NCBI GenBank assembly: GCA_019429425.1
Contig: JAHYIU010000006.1
Span: forward strand, 1 to 56,656
Source: Candidatus Syntrophosphaera sp.
GTDB taxonomy: Bacteria; Cloacimonadota; Cloacimonadia; Cloacimonadales; Cloacimonadaceae
DNA: 56,656 bases
Direction of reading: 5' to 3'
Made by a program: the position numbers and the translations under genes. The notes beneath the pieces are model-generated. The model was not told where the DNA came from. It made no database searches and saw only the letters and a list, made by a program, of their open reading frames with translations. Positions 16,652 to 24,976 of the stretch are shown here, in pieces (position 1 is the stretch's first letter; each line of letters starts with the position of its first letter).

Positions 16652-17626
16652 TCAGGACCGCAACAAAGCGTTCAGGGCGTCAGCCAGGCGGCTGGGCGTA
16701 ATCTCCTTCATGCAATTGAAATGCCCTTGGGGGCAGCTTTCCAGACCGTGCAGTGAGCAGGGCTGGCAATCCAGATCGGCGGATAGTGTCCTGGCTTTGT
16801 GATTCAGGGGGGCGAACCCGAGGCGCGGATGAGTGCCTCCGAAGATGGCGATCTGGGGCTTGCTTAAAGCAGCCGCGATGTGCATCGGACCGCTGTCTCC
16901 GCTGATGATGGCATCACAGAGTTGGATCTCCCGCGTCAATTCCAGCAGATCCAGGCTGCCGCATAAATCTTTCAACTCTGGAAACTCCCGGCAAAGATCC
17001 TTTGCCAGGATCCCGTCAGCCTTGTTCCCGTAAAGCCGGAATTCATGTCTATCCCCGGACAGGCGCAGAAACTCCCTCCATTGCTCCACAGGATAGGCTT
17101 TGGTGGCATGCGCCGCTCCCAAAAACAGCCCGATCCGCTTTTTTCCGCCGCCTTGACCTGATTCAACTGGTTCAGCCAATTCCAGAGCCGGAAACCGGAT
17201 CGGGGTCCGGCTGTTGAAAGCATCAGGATACAGGCGTTCCAGGGCTGAGTAGTAAAGGCGGACAGTGGCTTCGATCGTGGCGTTCCTGTCCCCTCGTACG
17301 ATGGCCCGCCGCAATTTCCGCTGTTTGGCATAGGCCACTTTCTGTTTGGCCCGCACCAGCCTGCTGACCAGCCAGGTGGAAAACTTGGAGTGCAGATCGA
17401 TCACGAGGTCATACTTGTGCCCCGCCAGCCTCAGATGCCAGCCCAGGTTTTTGCTATATTCGATGACCTTCAGGTCCAGCCCGAACAGGCCTGGCAACGT
17501 CGCGTATTCCGGTTTGCAGAGGAAATCGATCTCCGCTTCGGGATGGAGCTGCCTCAGTTCCGCAACCACGGGCTGCGTGAGGATGATATCCCCCAGCGAA
17601 CTGAGCCTCAGGACCAGGATGCGCAT
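16652..17626 (-). CDS. Glycosyltransferase family 9 (heptosyltransferase-like)
   Basis: GT9 enzymes move heptose or related sugars from ADP- or nucleotide-sugars to lipopolysaccharide core at the inner face of the cytoplasmic membrane. The 324-residue product starts RILVLRLSSLGDIILTQPV, the standard GT9 N-terminus. It has VIDLHSKFSTWL in the first domain and the donor-site motif ISGDSGPMHIAAAL with FGGTHPRLGFAP in the second. A C-terminal Cys set (C-QPCSLHGLESCPQGHFNC) is common in the family. ATG at 17626 lies inside the alaS stop (TGATG). It ends the operon trxB-alaS-GT9. Presence of this family suggests an LPS-like core; the exact sugar is unknown. Confidence 0.88.
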   Translation of the reverse strand: MRILVLRLSSLGDIILTQPVVAELRQLHPEAEIDFLCKPEYATLPGLFGLDLKVIEYSKNLGWHLRLAGHKYDLVIDLHSKFSTWLVSRLVRAKQKVAYAKQRKLRRAIVRGDRNATIEATVRLYYSALERLYPDAFNSRTPIRFPALELAEPVESGQGGGKKRIGLFLGAAHATKAYPVEQWREFLRLSGDRHEFRLYGNKADGILAKDLCREFPELKDLCGSLDLLELTREIQLCDAIISGDSGPMHIAAALSKPQIAIFGGTHPRLGFAPLNHKARTLSADLDCQPCSLHGLESCPQGHFNCMKEITPSRLADALNALLRS

Positions 17627-20235
17627 CACAGGGTGCTTTTGATGATCGCGGGCAGGTCTTCCAGCACCGCGGGCAGCCTGTCTGGACCACTCCCTCCGGC
17701 CATGGCGGAATCGGGCCGGCCGCCACCCTTGCCGTCAAATCTTGCAGCCACGGCGCTGACGATCCTGCCGGCGTGAAATCTGGATTGCAGGTCTGAGCCG
17801 ACCACGCAGAGGATGGTGACCTTGTCGCCTGAAAGCGAAAACAGCAGGGATATGGCGTCTTTGGCCCTGTCCTTCAGAGAATCCCCCAGTTCGCGCAATT
17901 TGCCGCCCTCGGCGGAAACCTGCGCCTTGAGCAGTTTGAATCCGTCCAGGGACTCGATCCGGTCAAGCAATTCCCCGGCCTCAGAACTGCTCTTTTGCGC
18001 TTCACTCTGTTTGAGGCGCTGCTCCAGTTCGTGGATCCGTGCGGTCAAAGCTTCGGCCTTGGCCTCGAGCTGTTTTTCCGGCACGTGCAGGCTGGCGGCC
18101 AGACGCGCCAGGGTCTCCTGCAGCGAGGAAACGAATTCCAATGCGCCACGACCCGTGACGGCCTCGATGCGCCTGATCCCGGCGGCTGAAGAGCTCTCGG
18201 ACACAATCTTGAACAGCCCGATCTCTCCGCTGGCCTGAACGTGGATTCCGCCGCAAAGTTCCTGGGAAAAGTCCTGCACGCTCACCACGCGCACCTGCTC
18301 GGCGTATTTTTCGCCAAAGAGGGCAATGGCGCCGTCCTTTCTTGCCTCAGCCAGGGATTTGATCCCGACCAAAACCTGCCGGTTGTCCCGGATGGCGGAA
18401 TTGACGGCAGCTTCGATCGCTGCCAGTTCCTGGCGGGTCAGCGCTTTCATATGCGTGAAATCAAAGCGCAGGTAATCGGGATCCACCAACGAACCCTTTT
18501 GCTGCACGTGTTCGCCCAAGACCGTACGCAGAGCTTTGTGCAAAAGATGGGTGGCGGTGTGGTTTCTGGCGATGTCCTTGCGGCGCGCCAGATCTATCTC
18601 AGCGGTCACGGGATGGGGAGAAACCGTTCCCCGCGCCAGTTCCCCGCTGTGGATGAATGCCTCGCCATTCTTTTTCACGTCATTGACCCGCAGTTCAAAC
18701 TCCTCGTTATGGATCCTGCCCGTGTCCGCGATCTGGCCTCCGGATTCGGCATAGAAGGGAGTCCGGTCAAGCTGAAGCTGAAGGGACCCGTCCTCCGCGA
18801 TCCGGTAGCGCTGGATCCTGGCCTCGGCCTTGTCCTGTTCGTAGCCGAGAAACTCAGTTGGGGTGGTCGGTTCCAGTTCGACCCACTCCGCCTCGTCCCT
18901 GGCATAGGTGAATTTTGAGCTCTTGCGGGCGCGTTCGCGCTGGGCAACCATTTCGGTCTCAAAGCCTTGCGTATCCACCCTGAGGTTCCTCTCAGAAGCC
19001 AGGATCAGAGTGAGGTCGAGCGGAAAACCGTAGGTGTCGTATAGCATGAAGGCGTCTTTACCGGGAATGATGTCCCCCTCCAGATTGGAGCAGATCTCGT
19101 CGAGCTGCTCGAGCCCCCGGTCCAGGGTCTGGTTGAAGCGCTCCTCCTCGGCTTTGACCACCATCCGGATGTAGGCTTCCTTGCCCTTCAGCTCCGGAAA
19201 GTGGTGTCCCATGATCCTGATGACTTCGTCCACCAGATGGAACATGAAGGGTTCCGCGAAACCGAGCAGCCGTCCATGCCTGGCCGCCCGGCGCAGGATG
19301 CGGCGCATCACGTAGCCGCGGCCTTCATTGGAGGGAAATCCACCGTCGGCGAGGGCGAAACAGAGGCAACGGACGTGATCCGCGATAACCCTGTGGGAAA
19401 CGCTCTGCAGGGGATTGTAGGGAATCCCGCTCAAGGCGGCGATCTTGTCAATGATCGGCAGGAACAGGTCGGTCTCGTAGTTGCTGTGCTTGTCCTGCAG
19501 CACCTGGACGAGGCGTTCGAAACCAGCTCCGGTATCCACAAATTTGCTTTTCAAGGGAATCAGCGAGCCGTCCGCCTCCCGCTTGTATTGGATGAAAACA
19601 AGGTTCCAGAGCTCGATGTAGCGGGCGCAATCTCCATTAACCGCGCAGACGTGGCCTGCGACGCCCTGTTTCTCGCAATGCGCGGGACCCCGGTCGATGT
19701 GGATCTCGCTACAGGGCCCGCAGGGGCCGGTTTCCCCCATCTCCCAGAAATTATCCTTGTCCCCCTGATAGGAAATGTGCTCCGGATCGATGTCGGTGTG
19801 CTTTTCCCATAGTTCGAAGGCCTCGGAATCGCTGTCGTGGACCGTGGCGTAAAGCTTGTCAGGCGGCAGTTTCCAGATCCCGGTGAGCAGTTCCCACGCC
19901 CACCCTATCGCCTCTTTCTTGTAATAATCCCCGAACGACCAGTTGCCCAGCATCTCAAAAAAGGTGTGGTGATATCCGTCTTTGCCCACTTCCTCGAGGT
20001 CGTTGTGCTTGCCGCCGGCGCGGATGCATTTCTGGCTGTTCACGGCCCTCTTAACTTCAGGTTCCCGCAGGCCGAGGAAGATGTCCTTGAACTGGTTCAT
20101 GCCCGCGTTGGCGAACAGCAGGGTGGGATCATCGCCCGGCACAACCGGCGAGGAAGGCACGAAGGCGTGATCGCGAGCCAGAAAGAAATCCAGGAATTGC
20201 TGCCGGATCTCTTTGCTGCTAAGCTTTGGGCACAT
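17626..20235 (-). CDS. alaS: Alanine--tRNA ligase
   Basis: The enzyme charges tRNA-Ala in the cytosol and edits misacylated Ser or Gly. The 869 residues match the normal bacterial length. The aminoacylation domain opens IRQQFLDFFLARDHAFVPSS with LLFANAGMNQFKDIFLG; the tRNA-recognition part contains GRGYVMRRILRRAARHGRLLG. The editing domain has the zinc motif HTATHLLHKAL with CGGIHV downstream. A C-terminal C-Ala domain ends in a glycine-rich stretch (DGKGGGRPDSAMAGG). The start at 20235 overlaps the last 17 bases of trxB, and its stop overlaps the glycosyltransferase start, so all three are coupled. Confidence 0.97.
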   Translation of the reverse strand: MCPKLSSKEIRQQFLDFFLARDHAFVPSSPVVPGDDPTLLFANAGMNQFKDIFLGLREPEVKRAVNSQKCIRAGGKHNDLEEVGKDGYHHTFFEMLGNWSFGDYYKKEAIGWAWELLTGIWKLPPDKLYATVHDSDSEAFELWEKHTDIDPEHISYQGDKDNFWEMGETGPCGPCSEIHIDRGPAHCEKQGVAGHVCAVNGDCARYIELWNLVFIQYKREADGSLIPLKSKFVDTGAGFERLVQVLQDKHSNYETDLFLPIIDKIAALSGIPYNPLQSVSHRVIADHVRCLCFALADGGFPSNEGRGYVMRRILRRAARHGRLLGFAEPFMFHLVDEVIRIMGHHFPELKGKEAYIRMVVKAEEERFNQTLDRGLEQLDEICSNLEGDIIPGKDAFMLYDTYGFPLDLTLILASERNLRVDTQGFETEMVAQRERARKSSKFTYARDEAEWVELEPTTPTEFLGYEQDKAEARIQRYRIAEDGSLQLQLDRTPFYAESGGQIADTGRIHNEEFELRVNDVKKNGEAFIHSGELARGTVSPHPVTAEIDLARRKDIARNHTATHLLHKALRTVLGEHVQQKGSLVDPDYLRFDFTHMKALTRQELAAIEAAVNSAIRDNRQVLVGIKSLAEARKDGAIALFGEKYAEQVRVVSVQDFSQELCGGIHVQASGEIGLFKIVSESSSAAGIRRIEAVTGRGALEFVSSLQETLARLAASLHVPEKQLEAKAEALTARIHELEQRLKQSEAQKSSSEAGELLDRIESLDGFKLLKAQVSAEGGKLRELGDSLKDRAKDAISLLFSLSGDKVTILCVVGSDLQSRFHAGRIVSAVAARFDGKGGGRPDSAMAGGSGPDRLPAVLEDLPAIIKSTL

Positions 20236-21172
20236 GCACTATCCCTTCGATCGAGTCGTAGTTTTCCATGATCCATTTCTCCGCGCTCCAGGCCGCGATC
20301 GCGCCGTCGCTGGTGGCCGTGACGACCTGGCGCAGCACGGTGTGGCGGATATCGCCGGCGGCATAGATGCCCGGAACGTTGGTGTGCATGAATTCATCGG
20401 TGAGGGCGAATCCCGCGCTGTCCAGTTCGATCCTGGATTCCAGCAGCTCGTTGTTGGGCAGGATGCCCACATAGATGAACACGCCGTCCAATTCTATGAA
20501 AGTGATCTGCTGGGTCTTGCGGTTGAAGATCTCAAGCTTTTCGATCTTGGTGTTGCCGAGAATTTCCTGCACCACCGTGTCCCAGATGAATTCCATCTTG
20601 GGATTCCGGAAAGCCCGTTCCTGGATGATCTTTTGCGCCCTCAGCTCGTCCCGGCGGTGGATGACGATCACTTTTTTGGCAAAGCGGGTGAGAAAGATCG
20701 CTTCCTCGATCGCGGAATCGCCGCCACCGACCACCGCCACGATTTTATCCCGGTAAAGCGCTCCGTCGCAGGTGGCGCAATAGGAAACCCCGCGTCCCGT
20801 GAAATGTTCTTCGCCGGGCACGTTGAGCAGCCGGGGATGCGCGCCGGTGCAAAAGATCAGAGATTTGGCGCGGTACTTGTTCTGGGTGGTCTCCACGATC
20901 TTGCAGAGACCTTCCATGCCGATGGCGGTCACCTCTTCGTCGATGAAGTGGGCTTGGAACCGCTCCGCCTGCTGTTTCATCTTGTCCGTCAGCTCAAATC
21001 CGGAGATGGGTTCAATGAAGCCCGGATAGTTCTCAACCTCGTCAGTCACGGTTATCTGTCCGCCCACAATGCCTTTCTCAAACACGCCGGTCTTCAATCC
21101 GCCCCTGGCACTGTAGATGGCAGCGCTCAGCCCGGCGGGGCCCGCGCCCACGATCATCACGTCATAATTCAT
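20219..21172 (-). CDS. trxB: Thioredoxin reductase
   Basis: This flavoprotein reduces thioredoxin with NADPH in the cytosol. The 317-residue product has the FAD motif VGAGPAGLSAAIYSARGG at the N-terminus, the redox centre YCATCDGALYRD (C-A-T-C) and the NADPH-fold VVGGGDSAIEEA. The C-terminal FAD motif is GIYAAGDIRH. The start is the ATG at 21172 behind GAGG; a TTG two codons upstream is less likely. The central HRRDELRAQK motif supports NADPH use. It overlaps alaS by 17 bases and is the first gene of a leftward operon; a candidate -35 TTGACG lies about 60 bases upstream but no clear -10 was found. Confidence 0.94.
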   Translation of the reverse strand: MNYDVMIVGAGPAGLSAAIYSARGGLKTGVFEKGIVGGQITVTDEVENYPGFIEPISGFELTDKMKQQAERFQAHFIDEEVTAIGMEGLCKIVETTQNKYRAKSLIFCTGAHPRLLNVPGEEHFTGRGVSYCATCDGALYRDKIVAVVGGGDSAIEEAIFLTRFAKKVIVIHRRDELRAQKIIQERAFRNPKMEFIWDTVVQEILGNTKIEKLEIFNRKTQQITFIELDGVFIYVGILPNNELLESRIELDSAGFALTDEFMHTNVPGIYAAGDIRHTVLRQVVTATSDGAIAAWSAEKWIMENYDSIEGIVHVPKA

Positions 21173-21869
21173 GTTCAACCTCGCAAAAAATCAGATATGG
21201 ATATTTACGTATCTTTTAAAGCCCCTCTCCCCGTCAAGCAATTTGTGTTTCCGCGCCCCTGCTGCGTTTGCCCGCGCGGTATGTATTCTCACCTATTTAG
21301 TCAAATCGGATCATCATTATTCAGTTTCAGGATTTCGGATTCCCTCATGAGTTTGGGGCATGGCCTCCTGGGTATCAGCTTGCGTAAGCCTCAATGGGGT
21401 TCCGTCTGGCTTGGCCACCTGCCTTTTCTCAAAGCTGGAGGCGGTGAGCAGTTCTTTTCCGCCCATAGCTCGCAAATGTTCTTCTAATTTTTTATATGCC
21501 TGGTAATGGGGATGCTTGGGCTCGTCGATCCCGAAATGATGGGAAAGGTTTTCTACGAAGTATTCTCCGGGGTTAAAATTCCTGAGTCTGGGTCTCTGTT
21601 TTGATCGTCAACTTGGAAAAGGCAAAATGGGTTGAAATAGTGACAAAATAGTGGGGAATCCAGGGACTTTTCATCGATCGGGACGATGAATCTCCGGATG
21701 TTGTAGATAACTTTCCGAATCATGCCCTGTCATGCCAGTATAAAGCAATTACGCAAAGGTCTTACCGTATTGATAAGGGGAGCCAGAAGATGGAGGCGGA
21801 AGCCGGAAAGATGTAATTTCTTGTTAGACCGACGGATAAGGATTACATCCGGGGTAAAGGGCGTCCGCT
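21173..21869. other. Gene-poor region between trxB and the M1 peptidase
   Basis: About 700 bases hold no confident gene. On the minus strand 21317-21607 is a possible decayed coding fragment, listed separately. The part next to trxB (21180-21300) is AT-rich and should hold its promoter. From 21610 to 21869 I see only a small inverted repeat, TCATCG/CGATGA at about 21677-21692, and no tRNA, terminator or repeat. Confidence 0.6.
21317..21607 (-). pseudogene. Possible remnant of a coding sequence
   Basis: An open frame of 96 codons runs between an upstream TGA and the stop at 21317 but has no start codon near its beginning. The translation looks protein-like rather than random: NFNPGEYFVENLSHHFG, then HPHYQAYKKLEEHLRAM and a Thr/Glu-rich tail. 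No family was recognised. It could be the 3' end of a gene cut by deletion, a small gene using a rare start, or chance. Its isolation in an otherwise gene-free stretch favours a remnant. Confidence 0.3.
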
Positions 21870-24764
21870 TTACTTGATCAAACTGACCTTTTTGCTGATG
21901 GATTTGCCGCCGGAATCCATCCTAATGATGTAAATGCCGGAGGCCAGGGGCGAGCCTTTGCCATCCCTGCCATCGAAAGCGATATCGTAGGTTCCATGGC
22001 TTTTCTCTCCAAAGAGGAGTTCGCGGACAAGCTGGCCCTTGAGGTTGTAGATCCCGAGGCGGGCGGATCCTTTCTCCGCCAGGGTGAAGCGCAATATGGT
22101 GCGCGACTGGAAGGGATTGGGTGAAACGCTCAGGCTGAGAGAGATTGGAGGCACGGCGGGATCGTGGTTGGCGACGGGGGAGAGCAGGTCCGGAATGATG
22201 GCCTGCAAGAAGCCGCGCACACCATCGGCTTGCATGAAATAGAGCGGCAGGCCGAGGAGGACGAATTCGGACCCGCTTGCCGGAAGCGAACGGCGAAAGG
22301 CGATGCTGTTTCCGTTGCCCAGGCTGGTGGTGCTCATATTGGCCGTGTAGAGAGAATTTGAGGTCCCCAGAAAGGTGTAGATATAAGGCAGCATTTGGTT
22401 CCAGGTGGGAATGGTTTTGAGCGGATCGACCAGCAGTTCCGGATACTGGGTGGACTCTGCGCCGATCAAGCCGGCGGAGTTGTCGTAAACCAGGTCGACG
22501 TTTCCTCCAAAGCGCTGCAGGAAGGTGTCTGACAGCACCGAGGTGGTTTTCCAGCCCGAGAGGAGGACCTTTCCGCCGCCCAGCAGATAGCCGCCAAGCA
22601 CGTTCAGATGGTCGATCAGCAGGTTTTGGGCAAAGTCGTCGGCATGCCAGAGGATCAAACGATACTGGCCCAGAATGTCAAGCCCCGGCAGGCCTTGGGT
22701 GGCCACATCCCAATCCTCGTATACGATGGGGGAGAGGGCGGCCGCATAGAAAGCATCCACCATCGCGTCGTCGGGATTGATGTTGGCGCCTGTTCCGTCG
22801 CGGGTTTCATCCACCACCAGAAGGTCGTTGGCAAAGCTGAAGGCCACGGGGGTGGCGGCCATGAAATTGGACATCTCGCTCAGATAGCCGCTGGCATCGA
22901 TGGCGCGGACCGCGTATTGATAGGCAGTGCCGTTCTCCGCGCTGGAATCCAGGAAGGAGAGCTCGTTCAGTGCTTCAGGATTGATCTGCTGCCATTCCGG
23001 CACGCCCTGCAAGGGACGGCGGTAAACATAATAGGCGAGGTTCTGGTTGTCCAGGAAAGGCTCCCAGGAGAGCAGTACGGCGGAGTTTGAGGGCAGGCAT
23101 TCCGTTAGGGCGGGTTTGAGTTCCGTGACATTGCGCAACAGGGCCCAGTGGTTGTGGTTCGGTTCCAGGACCGAGGCTGAATCATAGTTCAGGCTGAAGC
23201 TATTGCAAACCCCGTTGGGGAAAGCGTTTACGAGCAGCGAGTCGGAATCGGCGCCATTGACAAAACGGAAAGGTACTTGGATTTCAAAGTTGGTGGGGGT
23301 GTTGGATCTCGTCCTGGCTTCGATCCGGAGCGGCTGATCGCTGTTGGAATTGTTCCAGACGCTGTATTCCAGCTCCGGTGTTCCCGATCCGTAGATCCAT
23401 TGCTGGAAGAATTGGTTCAGGTCCTGGCCGCTGATCTGTTCCGCCAGGGCCTGGAATTCGGATGTGACCGCGTTTCCACCGCTCCAGGCGGAAAACCAAT
23501 CCTGCAGCAGCTGGAAGAAGTTGGCGTTGCCGATCTTGAGCCTCAGCATATGCAGCACGGAGGCTGCTTTCTCGTATGACGGGGGCGCGAAATAGTAGTT
23601 AAAGGCAGGATCGTAGATGGTTTGGGGGCCCGCGCCGGCGGCCCAGTTCAGATAGTATTGGTGGTAACTGGTATAGATGTAATCCGCGGCGGCTTGCCAG
23701 CCCAGGGTATGGTCGACCCAGAGATGCTCTGAATAGGTGGCAAAGCCCTCGGAGAGCCAGACATCCTTGAACGTGAGGAAGGAAACGGCGTTGCCATACC
23801 ATTGGTGCGCGAGTTCGTGGGCGATGATCAGTTCATAGGTCCCGTTGCCCGTGATGATGAAGTTTCCCAGGGTCGTCATGGTTTGGTGTTCCATGGCGCC
23901 ATAGGTGCTCATGCTCACGACTGCGTGACCGTATTTCTCAAAGGGATAAGGGCCAAAGACCTGGGAAAAATAGTTGATCATGGCGGGCACGTTGGCAAAA
24001 TCCACCAGGGCGTTGTTGTACTGGTTTTGCGTAACGAAGCTCTGGATGGGGATGTCTCCCGCGGTCTGGTTGATCTCAACGTAAGGTCCGGCCGTGATGC
24101 AGACCAGATACGTGGTCATGGGATGTTCTCCGATCCAGTGGGTGGTGGAAGTTCCGTCGCCATTATCCACGATTGAGGTCCGGATGCCGTTCGCGGCCAC
24201 CTTCCAGTCGCCGCGCAGGGTGATGTGCAGATCCACGACGGCCTTGTCCCAGGGATGGTCGTAACAAGGCCACCAATAGCGGCCGGCGTCGGGGTCCGAA
24301 ATGGTGAAGACCGTGTTGGCGCTGAAGATCATGCCAATGTTGTAGGGCGCTCCGGAAAGCTGGGGGACCCCGGAATAGAAGACCTGGGTGCTGAAAGTCT
24401 GGCCGGAGGGGATGTTCAGGCTGATATTGATGATCCCGCCGGTGTGGGTATAGGCGGCAGCAACGCCATTGACCAGGACGCTGCTGACAGTCAGGCCCAC
24501 GAGATTGTATTGGATCGAGCTGAGGTTATCTTCAGCCAAAACGGTGGCCAGCACATTTCCGGCGATCTGATGGGTCTGATGGTTGATGTCCAGGGTGATC
24601 TCGTATTTCTGGATGTCGAATCCGGTCAGGGAATCGGCCCTGGCTTCAATCTGGCGGGCGAAAAAATCCCCGTAGGGCTTGCGCGGATGGCTTTCCACCG
24701 CGGACCAGGCAGCGGCGGCCAGGAATGATCCCAGCAGGACGAGCAGGCCAATCTTATGTTTCAT
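21870..24764 (-). CDS. Secreted M1-family aminopeptidase with C-terminal sorting domain
   Basis: M1 peptidases remove N-terminal residues from peptides with a single zinc ion. The 964-residue product begins MKHKIGLLVLLGSFLAAAAW, a signal peptide. The peptidase part has YGAMEHQTMTTLG (the exopeptidase G-x-M-E motif), the zinc site HELAHQWYG with His316 and His320, and WLSEGFATYSEHLW, which supplies the third zinc ligand. A fibronectin-like segment lies near 570-660 (YYVYRRPLQG, YQYAVRAIDASGYLS). A stretch of unknown role follows, and the last 85 residues (LSVSPNPFQSRTILRFTLAE to ASGIYIIRM) are a FlgD/type IX-like sorting domain. ATG at 24764 sits 8 bases behind GGGAG. The probable role is peptide digestion outside the cell, fitting an amino-acid-using organism. 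Confidence 0.9.
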   Translation of the reverse strand: MKHKIGLLVLLGSFLAAAAWSAVESHPRKPYGDFFARQIEARADSLTGFDIQKYEITLDINHQTHQIAGNVLATVLAEDNLSSIQYNLVGLTVSSVLVNGVAAAYTHTGGIINISLNIPSGQTFSTQVFYSGVPQLSGAPYNIGMIFSANTVFTISDPDAGRYWWPCYDHPWDKAVVDLHITLRGDWKVAANGIRTSIVDNGDGTSTTHWIGEHPMTTYLVCITAGPYVEINQTAGDIPIQSFVTQNQYNNALVDFANVPAMINYFSQVFGPYPFEKYGHAVVSMSTYGAMEHQTMTTLGNFIITGNGTYELIIAHELAHQWYGNAVSFLTFKDVWLSEGFATYSEHLWVDHTLGWQAAADYIYTSYHQYYLNWAAGAGPQTIYDPAFNYYFAPPSYEKAASVLHMLRLKIGNANFFQLLQDWFSAWSGGNAVTSEFQALAEQISGQDLNQFFQQWIYGSGTPELEYSVWNNSNSDQPLRIEARTRSNTPTNFEIQVPFRFVNGADSDSLLVNAFPNGVCNSFSLNYDSASVLEPNHNHWALLRNVTELKPALTECLPSNSAVLLSWEPFLDNQNLAYYVYRRPLQGVPEWQQINPEALNELSFLDSSAENGTAYQYAVRAIDASGYLSEMSNFMAATPVAFSFANDLLVVDETRDGTGANINPDDAMVDAFYAAALSPIVYEDWDVATQGLPGLDILGQYRLILWHADDFAQNLLIDHLNVLGGYLLGGGKVLLSGWKTTSVLSDTFLQRFGGNVDLVYDNSAGLIGAESTQYPELLVDPLKTIPTWNQMLPYIYTFLGTSNSLYTANMSTTSLGNGNSIAFRRSLPASGSEFVLLGLPLYFMQADGVRGFLQAIIPDLLSPVANHDPAVPPISLSLSVSPNPFQSRTILRFTLAEKGSARLGIYNLKGQLVRELLFGEKSHGTYDIAFDGRDGKGSPLASGIYIIRMDSGGKSISKKVSLIK

Positions 24765-24976
24765 GATCATGGCTCCCAATGATTTATGGATGGTCAGATT
24801 ATTTTCTGCAATTCTAATATGCAATTAAGGTTCCCAAGGGCAAGCTAAGTTTGCGCGGACGATGGGGGCAGGGGTTCAGGAAGCCGGGTTGGCTTTAGAT
24901 ACAGAACCGGGTAAAAAAACACTTTACGAAAAACGGGGATTGGCAGATTTAGTCATCAACTCTATATGGAGGAGAA

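Noticed and set aside
20213-21487. 424-codon open frame antisense to trxB
   Set aside because: The minus strand encodes full thioredoxin reductase; the plus-strand frame is a shadow extending into a non-coding gap.
23881-23900. M1 peptidase G-A-M-E-H instead of G-A-M-E-N treated as a defect
   Set aside because: A histidine at this place is common among secreted M1 relatives to my knowledge, and the zinc site is intact.
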